Shown: positions 36,907-45,798, counted from the first letter of the stretch. The stretch: 64,000 nucleotides of DNA from Bradyrhizobium barranii subsp. apii (GCF_011516635.5 NZ_CP096255.1:2974501-3038500), one strand, 5' to 3'. The notes: generated by a model from the sequence alone, not told the origin. Translations and numbers: made by a program.

Positions 36907-37677
36907 TCAGGCGTGCGGATCAATCGCCTTGGTCGAGAGCTCCGGGCCGGCCTGATAAGCTCGCCGCCCGAGTCTCGCGGGGATCAGACCTGCAGGGATC
37001 AGAAAGGGCGTTGCCGCGGCATAGACGTCATATTCAGGGAAGGCCAGTCTTAGTATCCGCTCTTCGTTGATCATTCGTCGGCACTGAATCATCGCAACCA
37101 CGATGGCGATGAGCACGGCAAGTGGTGAAAGGACCTGAAGTGTGACACCGACCAACGCAATCCCCTCACATAGGTAGAGGGGATGCCGGACGACTCGATA
37201 AGGCCCTTCCGTCACAAGGCGCCTCGCCTCCGGTAGAATGCTGAAGGATTTGCCCAACCAGCGGAGTACCACGATAGAAAGCGAGATCCCCACCAGGATC
37301 AACGTCGTGGACAGAGCCGACCAGATCGGGCCGAGCTCTGCCTTCGGAAGAAAAGCGAGTGTGACGGTCGGAAATGCGCCCAGCAAGGCCGAGACCCGCA
37401 TCTCAACGCCCTTCGACTTCATTGTCGGGACCAGGCGGGTGATGGTTGTCAGTGCAACGAGTCCAAGGAACAGGACGTTGGCAATACTGGCTGCGATCAT
37501 CAGCAAGTTGTCCACGCTGCCCAACGGAAGGCGATGGATGCTGGCGGCGCCAATGAGAGCAGACCCGCCATAGACGATCACGATGGCCACCCTGGAGGTC
37601 CAGTCCAGCCAGGGATTGACGCCGCCCGCGATCCGGTTCCTCGCTGTCCCCTCCTGGCCGACCTTCGCGTCAGTCAC
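36907..37677 (-). CDS. Isoprenylcysteine carboxyl methyltransferase-like membrane protein
   Basis: This 256-aa integral membrane protein has about five to six hydrophobic helices. The C-terminal signature GPYRVVRHPLYLCEGIALVG followed by EERILRLAFPEYDVYAAATP is that of the ICMT/PEMT-like membrane methyltransferases, where RHP and the EE..L...F..Y bind SAM and substrate. The bacterial substrates are mostly unknown (lipids or small molecules). It lies between two divergent caspase genes and reads away from the second. The island context does not define its substrate. Confidence 0.8.
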   Translation of the reverse strand: MTDAKVGQEGTARNRIAGGVNPWLDWTSRVAIVIVYGGSALIGAASIHRLPLGSVDNLLMIAASIANVLFLGLVALTTITRLVPTMKSKGVEMRVSALLGAFPTVTLAFLPKAELGPIWSALSTTLILVGISLSIVVLRWLGKSFSILPEARRLVTEGPYRVVRHPLYLCEGIALVGVTLQVLSPLAVLIAIVVAMIQCRRMINEERILRLAFPEYDVYAAATPFLIPAGLIPARLGRRAYQAGPELSTKAIDPHA

Positions 37678-37888
37678 AGCAGTGATCTCGCTCGCTCAAA
37701 ATCTGCCTCACTAGACGCCAGGCCTCCGGAGAGGTCAATTGGCTGGCCACATCTCCGAGCGCGGCCACTCCAGTCGGTCCCATGCGGTTCCACATTCCGC
37801 GGACCCTCCGGATCGTCGAGTTGTCATCGAACCGAACCTGTCGTGGCGACACGAATGATAAAGCGCATAATTAAACAGTAGTACTGCC

Positions 37889-39670
37889 ATGGGTTTGCAC
37901 GGATTCGTGAATTTGCGCCGAATCTTGTTCCTTCTTCCTGTGCTGCTGCTCTTCTTCTGTCAGCCGGCATGGGCGGGGAATCGCGTCGCACTTGTCATTG
38001 GCAATTCTGCCTACAAAAACGCGGCGCCACTTTCGAATCCCGTCAATGACGCTGCGATTGTCGAGGCGACACTAAAGAACGCAGGTTTTGACGTTGTGCA
38101 AACCCGCCGGGATCTTCAGGCGATCGAGATGCGGCGCACGCTGCGCGATTTTGCCGATCAGGCTCGCGACGCAGATGTGGCCGTCATCTACTACGCCGGT
38201 CATGGTATGGAGATCGAAGGTACGAACTACCTGATCCCGGTCGACGCCACCCTCGAGCGCGATACGGATGTGTACGATGAGGCGTTTTCGCTCGATCGCG
38301 TCATGCTGGCCATTGAACCGGCAAGGCAGCTGCGACTTGTGATCCTCGACGCTTGCCGCAACAATCCTTTCTCCGAAAAGATGAAACGGACGGTCGGCTC
38401 GCGGTCCATCAGCCGGGGCCTTGCCCGAATTGAGCCGGCGACGGCGAATACTCTGGTTGCCTTCGCCGCCAAGGCTGGCTCGACAGCGTCGGACGGCAAC
38501 AGCAAGAACAGTCCCTACGCTGCCGCATTGGTCAAATATATCGGGACTCCGGGTCTGGATTTGCGCAGAGTGTTCGGCTTCGTTCGCGACGACGTCATGA
38601 AAGCGACGGGCAATCGGCAGGAGCCCTATGTTTACGGCACGCTTGGCGGCGACGACGTGCCGCTGGTGCCCGCCAAGGAAACAGCCAAGGAAACAGCCAA
38701 GGAGCCAACCAGGGAACCAGCCAAGGAGGCCGCGAAGGAAGCCGTCCCATCGCCAACGCTGCGATCCGAAATACGGCGCGACTACGAGCTCGCGCTGCAG
38801 GTTGGCAACAAGGATGCACTGAACTTCTTCATCGTCCAGTATCCGGATGGTTACTACGCAAGTCTCGCAAAGCTTCAGCTCGCCAAAATCGATGCGGAGG
38901 AGAAGCGCGTTGCTGCGGCCGAAAAGGCGCGTCAGGCCGAGCAGGAGCAGGCGCGGCTCGTGAACGAGGGCGCACAACAGATGCAACTTGCCAAGGCTGC
39001 GTCGGATCTGAAGGCAGCGCAGGAAGCTCGGGCCGCCGCCGAGGCCGCCAAGGAAACCGCGCAGCATCAGGCTGCTCAAGCCGAACAAAGGCGTGTCGCG
39101 GCTGAAACGGCACCTGCCGCGAAGAACGCTGCACCATCAGCAACAGGGCAGCCGCAAGAGGCGAAGGCAAACGCGAACACAAAAGTGGCAGCGCTCCCCA
39201 ATCCACAGGCGCCCGTGCCGCCACCTTCGCCAGCCGAGCTGGCAAAATCGGTGCAAACCGAATTGCGCCGGGTCGGCTGCCTCACGGGATCGGCCAGTGG
39301 GGAGTGGGATGCGGCGTCGCGGCGTTCGCTTGAGCTGTTCAATCAAAGCGCCGGCACCAAGTTCGATACCAAGACCGCGAGCGCCGATGCGCTCGATGCG
39401 ATCAAGCTCAAGCCGGCGCGGGTTTGTCCTTTGATTTGCGGATCCGGCCTCAAGCGCGACGGCGATCGTTGTGTCAAGATTGCCTGCGCTGCGGGTTACT
39501 TTCTGAATAGCGACGATGAATGCGAGAAGCGCAAGGTCCGTCAGGCCCCGTCCGCAAGACTTGAACGAAGGGAGAGGGAGGCTGCTCCTGCAAGACCCGC
39601 AAGACCCGAGGCCAGCGCAAGCAACAAGCCGGAAGGCGGCGGAATGCCATTCATGTTCTTCCTGCCCTGA
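37889..39670 (+). CDS. Exported caspase-family protein, paralogue of the 34648 gene
   Basis: This 593-aa protein has a signal peptide ending CQPAWA (about 29). The caspase domain has His105 (IYYAGHGMEIEG) and Cys156 (VILDACRNNPF). A run of six AKE-type tetrapeptides (about 262-285) is encoded by 12-bp tandem repeats. An Ala-rich coiled coil (about 330-415) precedes a peptidoglycan-binding-like segment (VQTELRRVGCLTGSASGEWD, then CPLICGSGLKRDGDRC) and a Cys-containing tail. Order and sequence match the minus-strand paralogue 1.4 kb away. A secreted or periplasmic protease-like protein is likely; its substrate is unknown. Confidence 0.88.
   Translation: MGLHGFVNLRRILFLLPVLLLFFCQPAWAGNRVALVIGNSAYKNAAPLSNPVNDAAIVEATLKNAGFDVVQTRRDLQAIEMRRTLRDFADQARDADVAVIYYAGHGMEIEGTNYLIPVDATLERDTDVYDEAFSLDRVMLAIEPARQLRLVILDACRNNPFSEKMKRTVGSRSISRGLARIEPATANTLVAFAAKAGSTASDGNSKNSPYAAALVKYIGTPGLDLRRVFGFVRDDVMKATGNRQEPYVYGTLGGDDVPLVPAKETAKETAKEPTREPAKEAAKEAVPSPTLRSEIRRDYELALQVGNKDALNFFIVQYPDGYYASLAKLQLAKIDAEEKRVAAAEKARQAEQEQARLVNEGAQQMQLAKAASDLKAAQEARAAAEAAKETAQHQAAQAEQRRVAAETAPAAKNAAPSATGQPQEAKANANTKVAALPNPQAPVPPPSPAELAKSVQTELRRVGCLTGSASGEWDAASRRSLELFNQSAGTKFDTKTASADALDAIKLKPARVCPLICGSGLKRDGDRCVKIACAAGYFLNSDDECEKRKVRQAPSARLERREREAAPARPARPEASASNKPEGGGMPFMFFLP
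38672..38743 (+). repeat. 12-bp tandem repeat inside caspase gene
   Basis: Six units related to GCCAAGGAAACA encode (A/T)(K/R)E(T/P/A) tetrapeptides. The first two units are identical at DNA level and the rest diverge. The minus-strand paralogue lacks this run, so it grew by slippage after the duplication. It lengthens the linker between the caspase domain and the coiled coil and could vary in copy number between strains. Confidence 0.75.
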
Positions 39671-39960
39671 AGATTTCAGCCGATATCGTGTAGCGCCGTG
39701 TTCAAGCATGCCGTTCGAGTCTGCATCGGCCATTCTGAACGTAAGCCCGGCCCCAGTCTTTCCTTGCGGAGACCTCCGGGTCTTCGCGACACATTTTCCA
39801 GCTGGATTGGCCGACCCACGCACCAGGGGCACATGCTCGTCTGACCCGATTCACGTTCAGTCGACGAGGCGGGCGAAACGTGGCTCGTTAGTCGCCGTTG
39901 TGGCTAACAAGGGTCAAACAAACCGCTCACGATCGGAATTTCGGACTTCGGAGAAGCTGA

Positions 39961-40520
39961 TGCCCATTCCGTTGAGGATCTACATCACGCCATTTGCCGA
40001 CAGGGGGGTCGTTGAGCCCGGGCAATGGAGCAGCGACACGGCCAAGAAGGCGCTCGACGTGGTCAATACGATCTGGTCAAAGGCCAAGATCGCGTTCGTG
40101 ATCAGCGATTGCTTGATGGAGAAGCCGCTCGACATGGCAAAGAGCGCGCGCAGCAATGATCAGCGATTGCTGGGTGTTCTTGCCTCTCGGCACGATCCGG
40201 ACAATGCCATCCACATCTACCTCGTCAATTCGATTGAAAATCTATCCGCCGGCGGAAGTTCATACCCCAATAGCGAACCCGAGCCGGCAAGCTTCGTCCA
40301 GTGGTATGGCAATGACCACGCCAATGGACGCGCCTGGGCTCACGAGCTTGGCCATCTGATGAGCCTCGATCATGTCGAGATCGACTATTCCAATGAGAAG
40401 CAGGCGGCGCAACGCGTCAAGAACCTCATGACGAAAGGATTGAGCGCCGGCTCCGACTTGACTGGCCAGCAGATCGATGCAGCCAAAGGCTCAAAGCTGG
40501 TCAAGCGATTTGGCGGATAA
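39961..40520 (+). CDS. Metzincin-type zinc metalloprotease domain protein
   Basis: This 186-aa protein has HELGHLMSLDH at 128-138, the metzincin zinc signature HExxHxxGxxH with Ser in place of Gly. NLMTKG at about 155-160 supplies the Met-turn. The fold before it (PLRIYITPF, IHIYLVNSIENLSAGGSSYP) fits a small peptidase domain of the kind found in extracellular proteases. No signal peptide is seen from ATG 39961, which has GGAGAAG 4 nt upstream; an open frame runs further upstream but without a convincing start. Secretion, perhaps through the nearby type I system, is speculation. Confidence 0.75.
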
Positions 40521-40816
40521 GTCGTCGGCCGACCGCCGAAGTCGCCGTCGTCCTGCAGATCGCGTGTCCGAAGCGGGGGAACGTCCTCCTCGCGTGGCGA
40601 TCTCCGCCGAATTCAGAAAAACGACTACATTGTGGCAATCGGCGCGGTCATTTCGGCACGGGTCTGGAGCCCGATCTAATCCGCCCATCCAGGCATGGGC
40701 CGGACAACGGCGCGCGCTTAATGGGCGCTTAATGCTTTTGCGCAACAGATAGATCACCAGCGCGGAATTAGTCCTAGTTACGAGTGCGAGCCGAGCTCCC
40801 GGAGGAGGGGAATCGG
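40521..40816. other. 296-bp gap, no gene seen
   Basis: No plausible CDS lies between the metzincin gene and the next small gene. The segment contains short repeated patterns (GGGCGCTTAATG with a shorter copy, at about 40718-40735) but no strong hairpin or promoter that can be assigned by eye. Confidence 0.4.
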
Positions 40817-41401
40817 ATGGGACTGCTTTTTGTCGGAGTGCTGGCGGGAGTCCTGATCGGCTTTGGCTGGTTTGCGCCTTCCCGAGGGTATTTCCTCGGA
40901 TGCGCGTCACGACCCTGTTTCGCTGTCGCCCAACCCGCGCAGCCAATGCCGACGGCGTTGGCGCAAGAGCCTGCGGCTGTCAGATCGAGTTCCGCAACGC
41001 CGGCAAGGCCCGGCAAGACATCATCTCCGAAATCTCCGAAGAAACGCGGATCGACCGACCTTGCCAAAGCGGCGTCCCCGCGGACGAGCATCAGCGTCCC
41101 GGCATCCGAACGGCCCGCGGAAATGCCGGACCCTGCTCTGGACAAGGCGAAGGTTGCGATCGCGACGCAGATGAGGGGGCCGGAAACGGTCGAACTCAGC
41201 GACGTGAAGCGCGCAATGCGAAAGAACATGTTTGGACGCCCCGTGGATACGATTTGCGGCCGCGTGAAAGGAAGAAGCGCGTCAGGCGGCGAGACTGGCG
41301 AGAGGCCGTTTCTGTATCTCGTGAAGGAGGATGAAGCATATGTCGTCGACGGCAAGTCGGGGTCGGCGGCGTCAACGGCGTATCGAAATATCTGCAATTA
41401 G
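40817..41401 (+). CDS. Membrane-anchored hypothetical protein
   Basis: This 194-aa protein is not recognised. It begins with a hydrophobic anchor (MGLLFVGVLAGVLIGFGWFA), then a Ser/Pro/Lys-rich linker (about 45-105). A C-terminal globular part follows (VKRAMRKNMFGRPVDTICGR, PFLYLVKEDEAYVVDGKSG, ending YRNIC). Two Cys in that part (ICGR and NIC) could pair. The start ATG 40817 has GGAGGAGGGG about 7 nt upstream, better than the ATG 33 bp before. The anchor suggests a periplasmic domain; no function is assigned. Confidence 0.6.
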   Translation: MGLLFVGVLAGVLIGFGWFAPSRGYFLGCASRPCFAVAQPAQPMPTALAQEPAAVRSSSATPARPGKTSSPKSPKKRGSTDLAKAASPRTSISVPASERPAEMPDPALDKAKVAIATQMRGPETVELSDVKRAMRKNMFGRPVDTICGRVKGRSASGGETGERPFLYLVKEDEAYVVDGKSGSAASTAYRNICN

Positions 41402-41530
41402 GGATGCGTCGACTGCGCCACCGCGCGGTACGCGCCCAAATGATTTGAGCGGAAAGAATTTCCTCCCAGGTGTCGAGTGATCCCGCAGTGGATACGGCAC
41501 TAACGCGGCACTGCGCCGCTCTCGTGATGA

Positions 41531-41549
41531 TGCATTCAGGATGAATGCA
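41531..41549. promoter_or_regulatory. Perfect 8-bp inverted repeat upstream of the LuxR-type gene
   Basis: TGCATTCA (41531-41538) and TGAATGCA (41542-41549) flank GGA. The dyad centre is 74 bp before the ATG at 41614. The position and symmetry suit an operator, possibly for the LuxR-type protein itself. A single TGAATGCA also occurs at 42463-42470, in the 3' end of the hlyD gene. Confidence 0.4.
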
Positions 41550-41613
41550 GCAGCAGGGGAGACGCAATACGGAATGGGAATATCGCGGAAGTTCTTTTCA
41601 TCTCGAGGACATC

Positions 41614-42396
41614 ATGCACGACATAACCAACGCTTCAAAACGGCTCAATGAATCGCTTCATCTGCCGGTTCTGGTGATCATCGAGCCGCTCCTGTTGCCT
41701 CGTACATGCATTCTGCACGTCCTCAGGCGGGAGTTGGACGAACTTGAGATCCTTGACATGGCATCTGTCCAAGGCCTGGACTGCACGTCAGCCCGCGATG
41801 TTCGTCTGGTGATGCTGAGTATCGCGGACAAGCCCATCGGCGATCCCTCGGTTGAGGACGATCTCGCCTTCGTTGCGGAGTGTTGTCCCAACGCCGCCAC
41901 TGTGGTCCTGTCAAACCACGAGGACGAGCCGACCGTGCAGGCCGCGATGCAGCGGGGCGTGCGCGGCTTTCTTTCCACCTCGCTACCGATCGAGATCGCC
42001 ATAGCCGGCCTGCGCCTTGTTCTCGTCGGCGGCGCCTACAGGCCGTTGCCCGTGGCCGGGATGAACAGGATACCGGATTTCGAGCCGCCGGATGCGCGCG
42101 GGCTCTCGCCCGCATATCTGATGAACGAGGGAGCCAGAGTGGCTATCGACAGGAGCGTGACCGATCTGACGCCTCGTGAGCAACAGGTTCTGGCGGAACT
42201 GGAGCTCGGCCTGCCCAACAAGCTGATCGCCGCCAAATTGCGCCTGTCGGAAAGCACGGTCAAAATGCACATTCAGCATATCATGAGGAAATGTGCCGCG
42301 CACAATCGCACGGAGGCCGTGCTCCGCTGGCGCGGCCGGTTGCCCGCGCCGAGTCGCGATCACGTCCCCGGCGTGGCTCTCATGCCGGAGACCTAA
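41614..42396 (+). CDS. LuxR/NarL-type regulator with degenerate receiver domain
   Basis: This is a 260-aa protein. The C-terminal HTH (about 185-240: LTPREQQVLAELELGLPNKL, then SESTVKMHIQHIMRK) is a clear GerE/LuxR DNA-binding domain. The N-terminal part (about 17-140) follows the receiver fold. However, the phosphoacceptor Asp is not where expected (DVRLVMLSIADK), the acidic pair is IIEP, and the conserved Lys is Thr (RGFLSTSLP). It is thus probably phosphorylation-independent. ATG 41614 has GAGG 5 nt upstream. It is convergent with the type I exporter genes and may control them or the repeat proteins; that link is inferred from position. Confidence 0.85.
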   Translation: MHDITNASKRLNESLHLPVLVIIEPLLLPRTCILHVLRRELDELEILDMASVQGLDCTSARDVRLVMLSIADKPIGDPSVEDDLAFVAECCPNAATVVLSNHEDEPTVQAAMQRGVRGFLSTSLPIEIAIAGLRLVLVGGAYRPLPVAGMNRIPDFEPPDARGLSPAYLMNEGARVAIDRSVTDLTPREQQVLAELELGLPNKLIAAKLRLSESTVKMHIQHIMRKCAAHNRTEAVLRWRGRLPAPSRDHVPGVALMPET

Positions 42397-42451
42397 TGCA
42401 TGATCCGGACCCGGAAGGCGCGATGACGATTCACTGCAATCTCATCGCGCT

Positions 42452-43924
42452 TCAGTCCTCTCTGAATGCACCACGGAAGCTGTCGAGCAGGGGCCTGAGC
42501 GCGTAGAGAGCCACGGTGCCGCGCCCCGTCGTGATGAACACCTGAACCGGCATGCCGGGGACGATCTGGATGTCGTTCGCGACGATCTGTCCGTCGTCGA
42601 TCCGGATCCTGGTCGCGTAGTATGGCTGGTCGGTACGCTTGTCGAGCAGCCGGTCTGCGGATACGTGCACGACGGTTCCCTTCAGGCGAGGCACGCGACG
42701 CTGATTGTACGGTACGAGTTGAACCTCGGCATTGAGGCCGGGATGAACCACATCGATGTCCTCGGGCCTCAGGCGCGCGGTCACGATGAGACGGTCTTGC
42801 CGGGGCACCAGGTCCATGAGCGGAGCGCCCGCTCCGATGACGCCGCCGGCCGTATGAACCCGCAGATCGGTTATCACGCCGTCCTCGGGCGCCTTGATCT
42901 CCGTTCGCGATAGCTGATCCCTGGCCGCAAGCAACCGCTCGCGGAGCTGGAATATCTGGTTCTGTGCTTCACGAAGCGACTGTGCGATCTCGTTCTGCTT
43001 CTCGCTCTCGAGCTTGAACAAGGTGGCCTGCTGTTCGCTGATGACCTGCCCGGCGCGGGCAATCTGCGCGGCGATCTCGCCGCGGCGGCCCTCAACGTCG
43101 GCCAGCTCCCGCTGCAGGTTCAGCAGCCGCGGCCGCCGTTCGAGTCCCTTGTTGACGAGGGTCGCGACCATATCCAGTTCCTCCCGAACGATGTCGACCC
43201 GTTGCCCGGTGGCGGTTTCCTGAGCCTTGAGACCTTCGATCTCCTTTTCGACTTGACGCCTTCGTTCGCGAATGACCGCAAGCTGCGACTCGTGAACCTG
43301 GAGGCGTGCCTGAAAAATGAATTGCTGCGCCGACACCGCGGCGGCCGCCACCTCGCTCTGCCTGCTGTCCTGTTCCAGCGCGTCCGGGATTGCGATCCTC
43401 TCGAATCTCTGCTGCTCGGCTTGAAGCCGTGCGGCACGAGCAGCGGCATCCCAGAATTGGCCTTGGAGGCTTTGCATCTCCGAGCCGGCCCGGGTGTCGT
43501 CCAGCTCGATCAGCGTTTGGCCGCTGCGCACGATATCGCCATCCGAAACCAGGATCTTCCTGATGATGCCGCCTTCCAGATGCTGAATCGTCTTGCGGCT
43601 CGATTCCGATTCCACGACGCCGGAGGCGATCGCGGCGCTCTCGAGAGGCGCGAGGCTCGCCCATGTCCCAAGCCCCAGCATGAAGCAGAGCACCAGCAGA
43701 TTGCCCGCGACGGTGATACCGCGAAGCCTTCCGCGCGGAGAGGTCGGCGTGGGCGTCGAACACCATGGAAATTCCATTGGCTCGAAATCGTCGATTGCGG
43801 TCACCACGACGCCAGATCGCCGGGCGGGCAGGGGGCTCGCCGGCGCTCGCATGAGCTGGTCCCAGACCAAGGGAAGTCTCGAGACGGCGGGAAGCTTCCA
43901 GATGGTGAGAGAGTTCCAGATCAT
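42452..43924 (-). CDS. HlyD-family type I secretion periplasmic adaptor
   Basis: This 490-aa membrane-fusion protein has a cytoplasmic N-terminal part (1-67) and one transmembrane helix (about 72-92, LLVLCFMLGLGTWASLAPL). The biotinyl-lipoyl/barrel region has SSRKTIQHLEGGIIRKILV and DGDIVRSGQTLIELDDTRA. A long alpha-hairpin coiled coil (about 140-320) precedes the C-terminal beta-barrel (VVHPGLNAEVQLVPYNQRRV, then IVPGMPVQVFITTGRGT). It bridges the ABC exporter and a TolC-type outer-membrane channel, which is not in the window. Its ATG overlaps the exporter stop (ATGA). Confidence 0.95.
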   Translation of the reverse strand: MIWNSLTIWKLPAVSRLPLVWDQLMRAPASPLPARRSGVVVTAIDDFEPMEFPWCSTPTPTSPRGRLRGITVAGNLLVLCFMLGLGTWASLAPLESAAIASGVVESESSRKTIQHLEGGIIRKILVSDGDIVRSGQTLIELDDTRAGSEMQSLQGQFWDAAARAARLQAEQQRFERIAIPDALEQDSRQSEVAAAAVSAQQFIFQARLQVHESQLAVIRERRRQVEKEIEGLKAQETATGQRVDIVREELDMVATLVNKGLERRPRLLNLQRELADVEGRRGEIAAQIARAGQVISEQQATLFKLESEKQNEIAQSLREAQNQIFQLRERLLAARDQLSRTEIKAPEDGVITDLRVHTAGGVIGAGAPLMDLVPRQDRLIVTARLRPEDIDVVHPGLNAEVQLVPYNQRRVPRLKGTVVHVSADRLLDKRTDQPYYATRIRIDDGQIVANDIQIVPGMPVQVFITTGRGTVALYALRPLLDSFRGAFRED

Positions 43925-45657
43925 GGCGCAATCTGCGAAGTAACCTGGGGTCGGCTCAGGTGCCGTTCAAAGATGTCCTCGCTGTCGCCGAACGCGGCGA
44001 CCGCACCGCCCTCCATGATGGCAATCTTGTCCGTGGCTGCGAGAAGGCCCATCCTGTGGGTGACGACGACAAGGATGACGCCCGCGAGCTTCATGCGCTC
44101 GATGGCATCCAGCAGCATTCGCTCGCCCCCGTAGTCGAGGCTGGCGTTGGGTTCGTCGAGAACGACGAGACGTGGATTGCCGAAAAAGGCGCGGGCAAGA
44201 CCGAGGCGCTGCCGATACCCGCGCGAGAAGGTTGCTTCGCTCTGAACCACCGTGTCGTAACCCAGCGGCAGGCCCATGATCGCCGCATGGATACCGACGA
44301 GCTTGGCCGCTTCGATGACTTTCCGTCGGTCGGCATCTTCAAGGCGTGCGATGATGTCGTTGATCGTGTCGCCGAGCAGGTTGATGTCCTGGGGGAGATA
44401 TCCGAGGCGGTCGCCGTTTCGACCCTCGCGAAGCAGCGAGACGTCGGTATTGTCGAGGACGACACGGCCATGCGTTGGCATCGACAGCCCGGCGATCACC
44501 TGCCCGAGCAAGGACTTGCCTGATCCGGACGGACCGATAATGCCAAGGCATTCTCCGGGCATGAGGCTGAACGAGACACCGTTCAGCAGAAGATGGTTGG
44601 TCCCCGCAAGCCTCACGCCGACATTGTCGACGACGAGGCCGCTTGGCGCCTGCAGCGGAGAAACCTCCGCGCTCTGCTGCCGGGCGGCGGGGAATGCGGC
44701 GAGAAGTGCGCCGAGCCGCTGACAGGCGCTCACGGCCGTCACGAGTGATTTCCAGCCTGCGACCGCACTTTCGACCGGCGCGAGCGCCCGGCTGAACATC
44801 AGCGTGGCAGCAAAGATGATTGCCGGACTCTTCCCGTGATCGAGGACGAGCCATGCGGCGGCCCCCATGATCAGGACCTGCGACAGCGCGCGAACCGGCT
44901 TGGTGGCCAGCGAGACGATCTCGCCTCGCTGGAGTGCCACATCGTGCTCTCTGCGGGCGTGCTGCGCGTCACGGTGGATCATGCGCGCAGCGCTATCGAG
45001 CATTCCCATGGCGCGGATCATGTGGATGTTGCTCGCTGCAGTCTGGAGCCGGCCGCAGCTTCTGGACAGCGCGGCGCCGGATCTGAGCAGAACGTCTTCG
45101 GTGACCAGCTCTCCGGCAACCGTGAGCGCGAACAGGAAGGCGACGCAACAGGCGCCCACCACGCCGAGCAGGGGATGGATCAGAAAGAGGACAAGGAGGA
45201 ACAGGGGCGCCCAGAGCGCGTCGAACAGCATCGGACATGCGCCGGACTCGACGAACTGGCGCAGCACCGTGAGATCCCGATACGCGCCCGACGCTTGCGT
45301 CCAATCGCTGCGAAGCGCCGATTCGAGGCCGGCCGAAAGCACGCAAGGACGAAGGCGATCGTCGAGCCAGGCGCCAAGGCGTCCCAGGACGGCGCGCCGC
45401 AATGCATCGAACACGCCGCCGACGACCACTGTGATCGCGACAATGAGCGTGAGCAGGAGCAAGGTGTCGCCACTCTGGCTCGACAACACCCGGTCGTAGA
45501 TCTGAAGAAGATAGATGGAGGGCGCAAACAGGAGCAGGTTGTAGCTGCAGCTATACGCGAATACGAGACCGAGCGGTCCCGCGCAGGACCGGAGGGCTGT
45601 GTGCAGTGGCGTCCCGATCTGCGGCAGGATAGGCAACCGAATGGGCGGCATCAGCAT
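43921..45657 (-). CDS. PrtD-type type I secretion ABC exporter (permease-ATPase)
   Basis: This is a 578-aa half-transporter. The membrane domain (about 20-300) begins without a C39 peptidase domain, so it is PrtD-like. The ATPase domain (about 330-550) has Walker A GPSGSGKS, signature FSRGYRQRLGLARA, Walker B LVVLDEPNASLD and a switch His in VVVTHRMG. The signature deviates from LSGGQ: Ser and the second Gly are kept and the first Gly is Arg. The start at 45657 (ATGCTGATG) is chosen; longer starts add Arg-rich sequence without an RBS. The adjacent glycine-rich proteins are the likely cargo. Confidence 0.94.
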   Translation of the reverse strand: MLMPPIRLPILPQIGTPLHTALRSCAGPLGLVFAYSCSYNLLLFAPSIYLLQIYDRVLSSQSGDTLLLLTLIVAITVVVGGVFDALRRAVLGRLGAWLDDRLRPCVLSAGLESALRSDWTQASGAYRDLTVLRQFVESGACPMLFDALWAPLFLLVLFLIHPLLGVVGACCVAFLFALTVAGELVTEDVLLRSGAALSRSCGRLQTAASNIHMIRAMGMLDSAARMIHRDAQHARREHDVALQRGEIVSLATKPVRALSQVLIMGAAAWLVLDHGKSPAIIFAATLMFSRALAPVESAVAGWKSLVTAVSACQRLGALLAAFPAARQQSAEVSPLQAPSGLVVDNVGVRLAGTNHLLLNGVSFSLMPGECLGIIGPSGSGKSLLGQVIAGLSMPTHGRVVLDNTDVSLLREGRNGDRLGYLPQDINLLGDTINDIIARLEDADRRKVIEAAKLVGIHAAIMGLPLGYDTVVQSEATFSRGYRQRLGLARAFFGNPRLVVLDEPNASLDYGGERMLLDAIERMKLAGVILVVVTHRMGLLAATDKIAIMEGGAVAAFGDSEDIFERHLSRPQVTSQIAP

Positions 45658-45750
45658 GATCGTCACCGCCTGAAATCGAGGTCCGGCGCACTTGACCGAT
45701 GGCCAACGCAATCCGGCAACGGCATCGGTAGATCATTGGCGTGAAATCCA

Positions 45751-45776
45751 GGACCGGCGGCCGCGGCCGCCGGTCC
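45751..45776 (-). terminator. Perfect 26-bp palindrome between cargo and exporter genes
   Basis: Bases 45751-45763 (GGACCGGCGGCCG) are exactly mirrored by 45764-45776. The palindrome lies 22 bp after the stop of the short repeat protein and about 94 bp before the exporter ATG. The G+C-only core would form a very stable hairpin. It has no T-run, so it is more likely an attenuator or mRNA-stabilising element that lowers exporter expression relative to cargo. Confidence 0.55.
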
Positions 45777-45798
45777 CGCCAGTCGGACGAGCGGCTGG

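Noticed and set aside
39516..39960. N-terminal extension of the metzincin gene
   Set aside because: The open frame starts inside the caspase gene and the added sequence is low-quality; ATG 39961 has a proper GGAGAAG.
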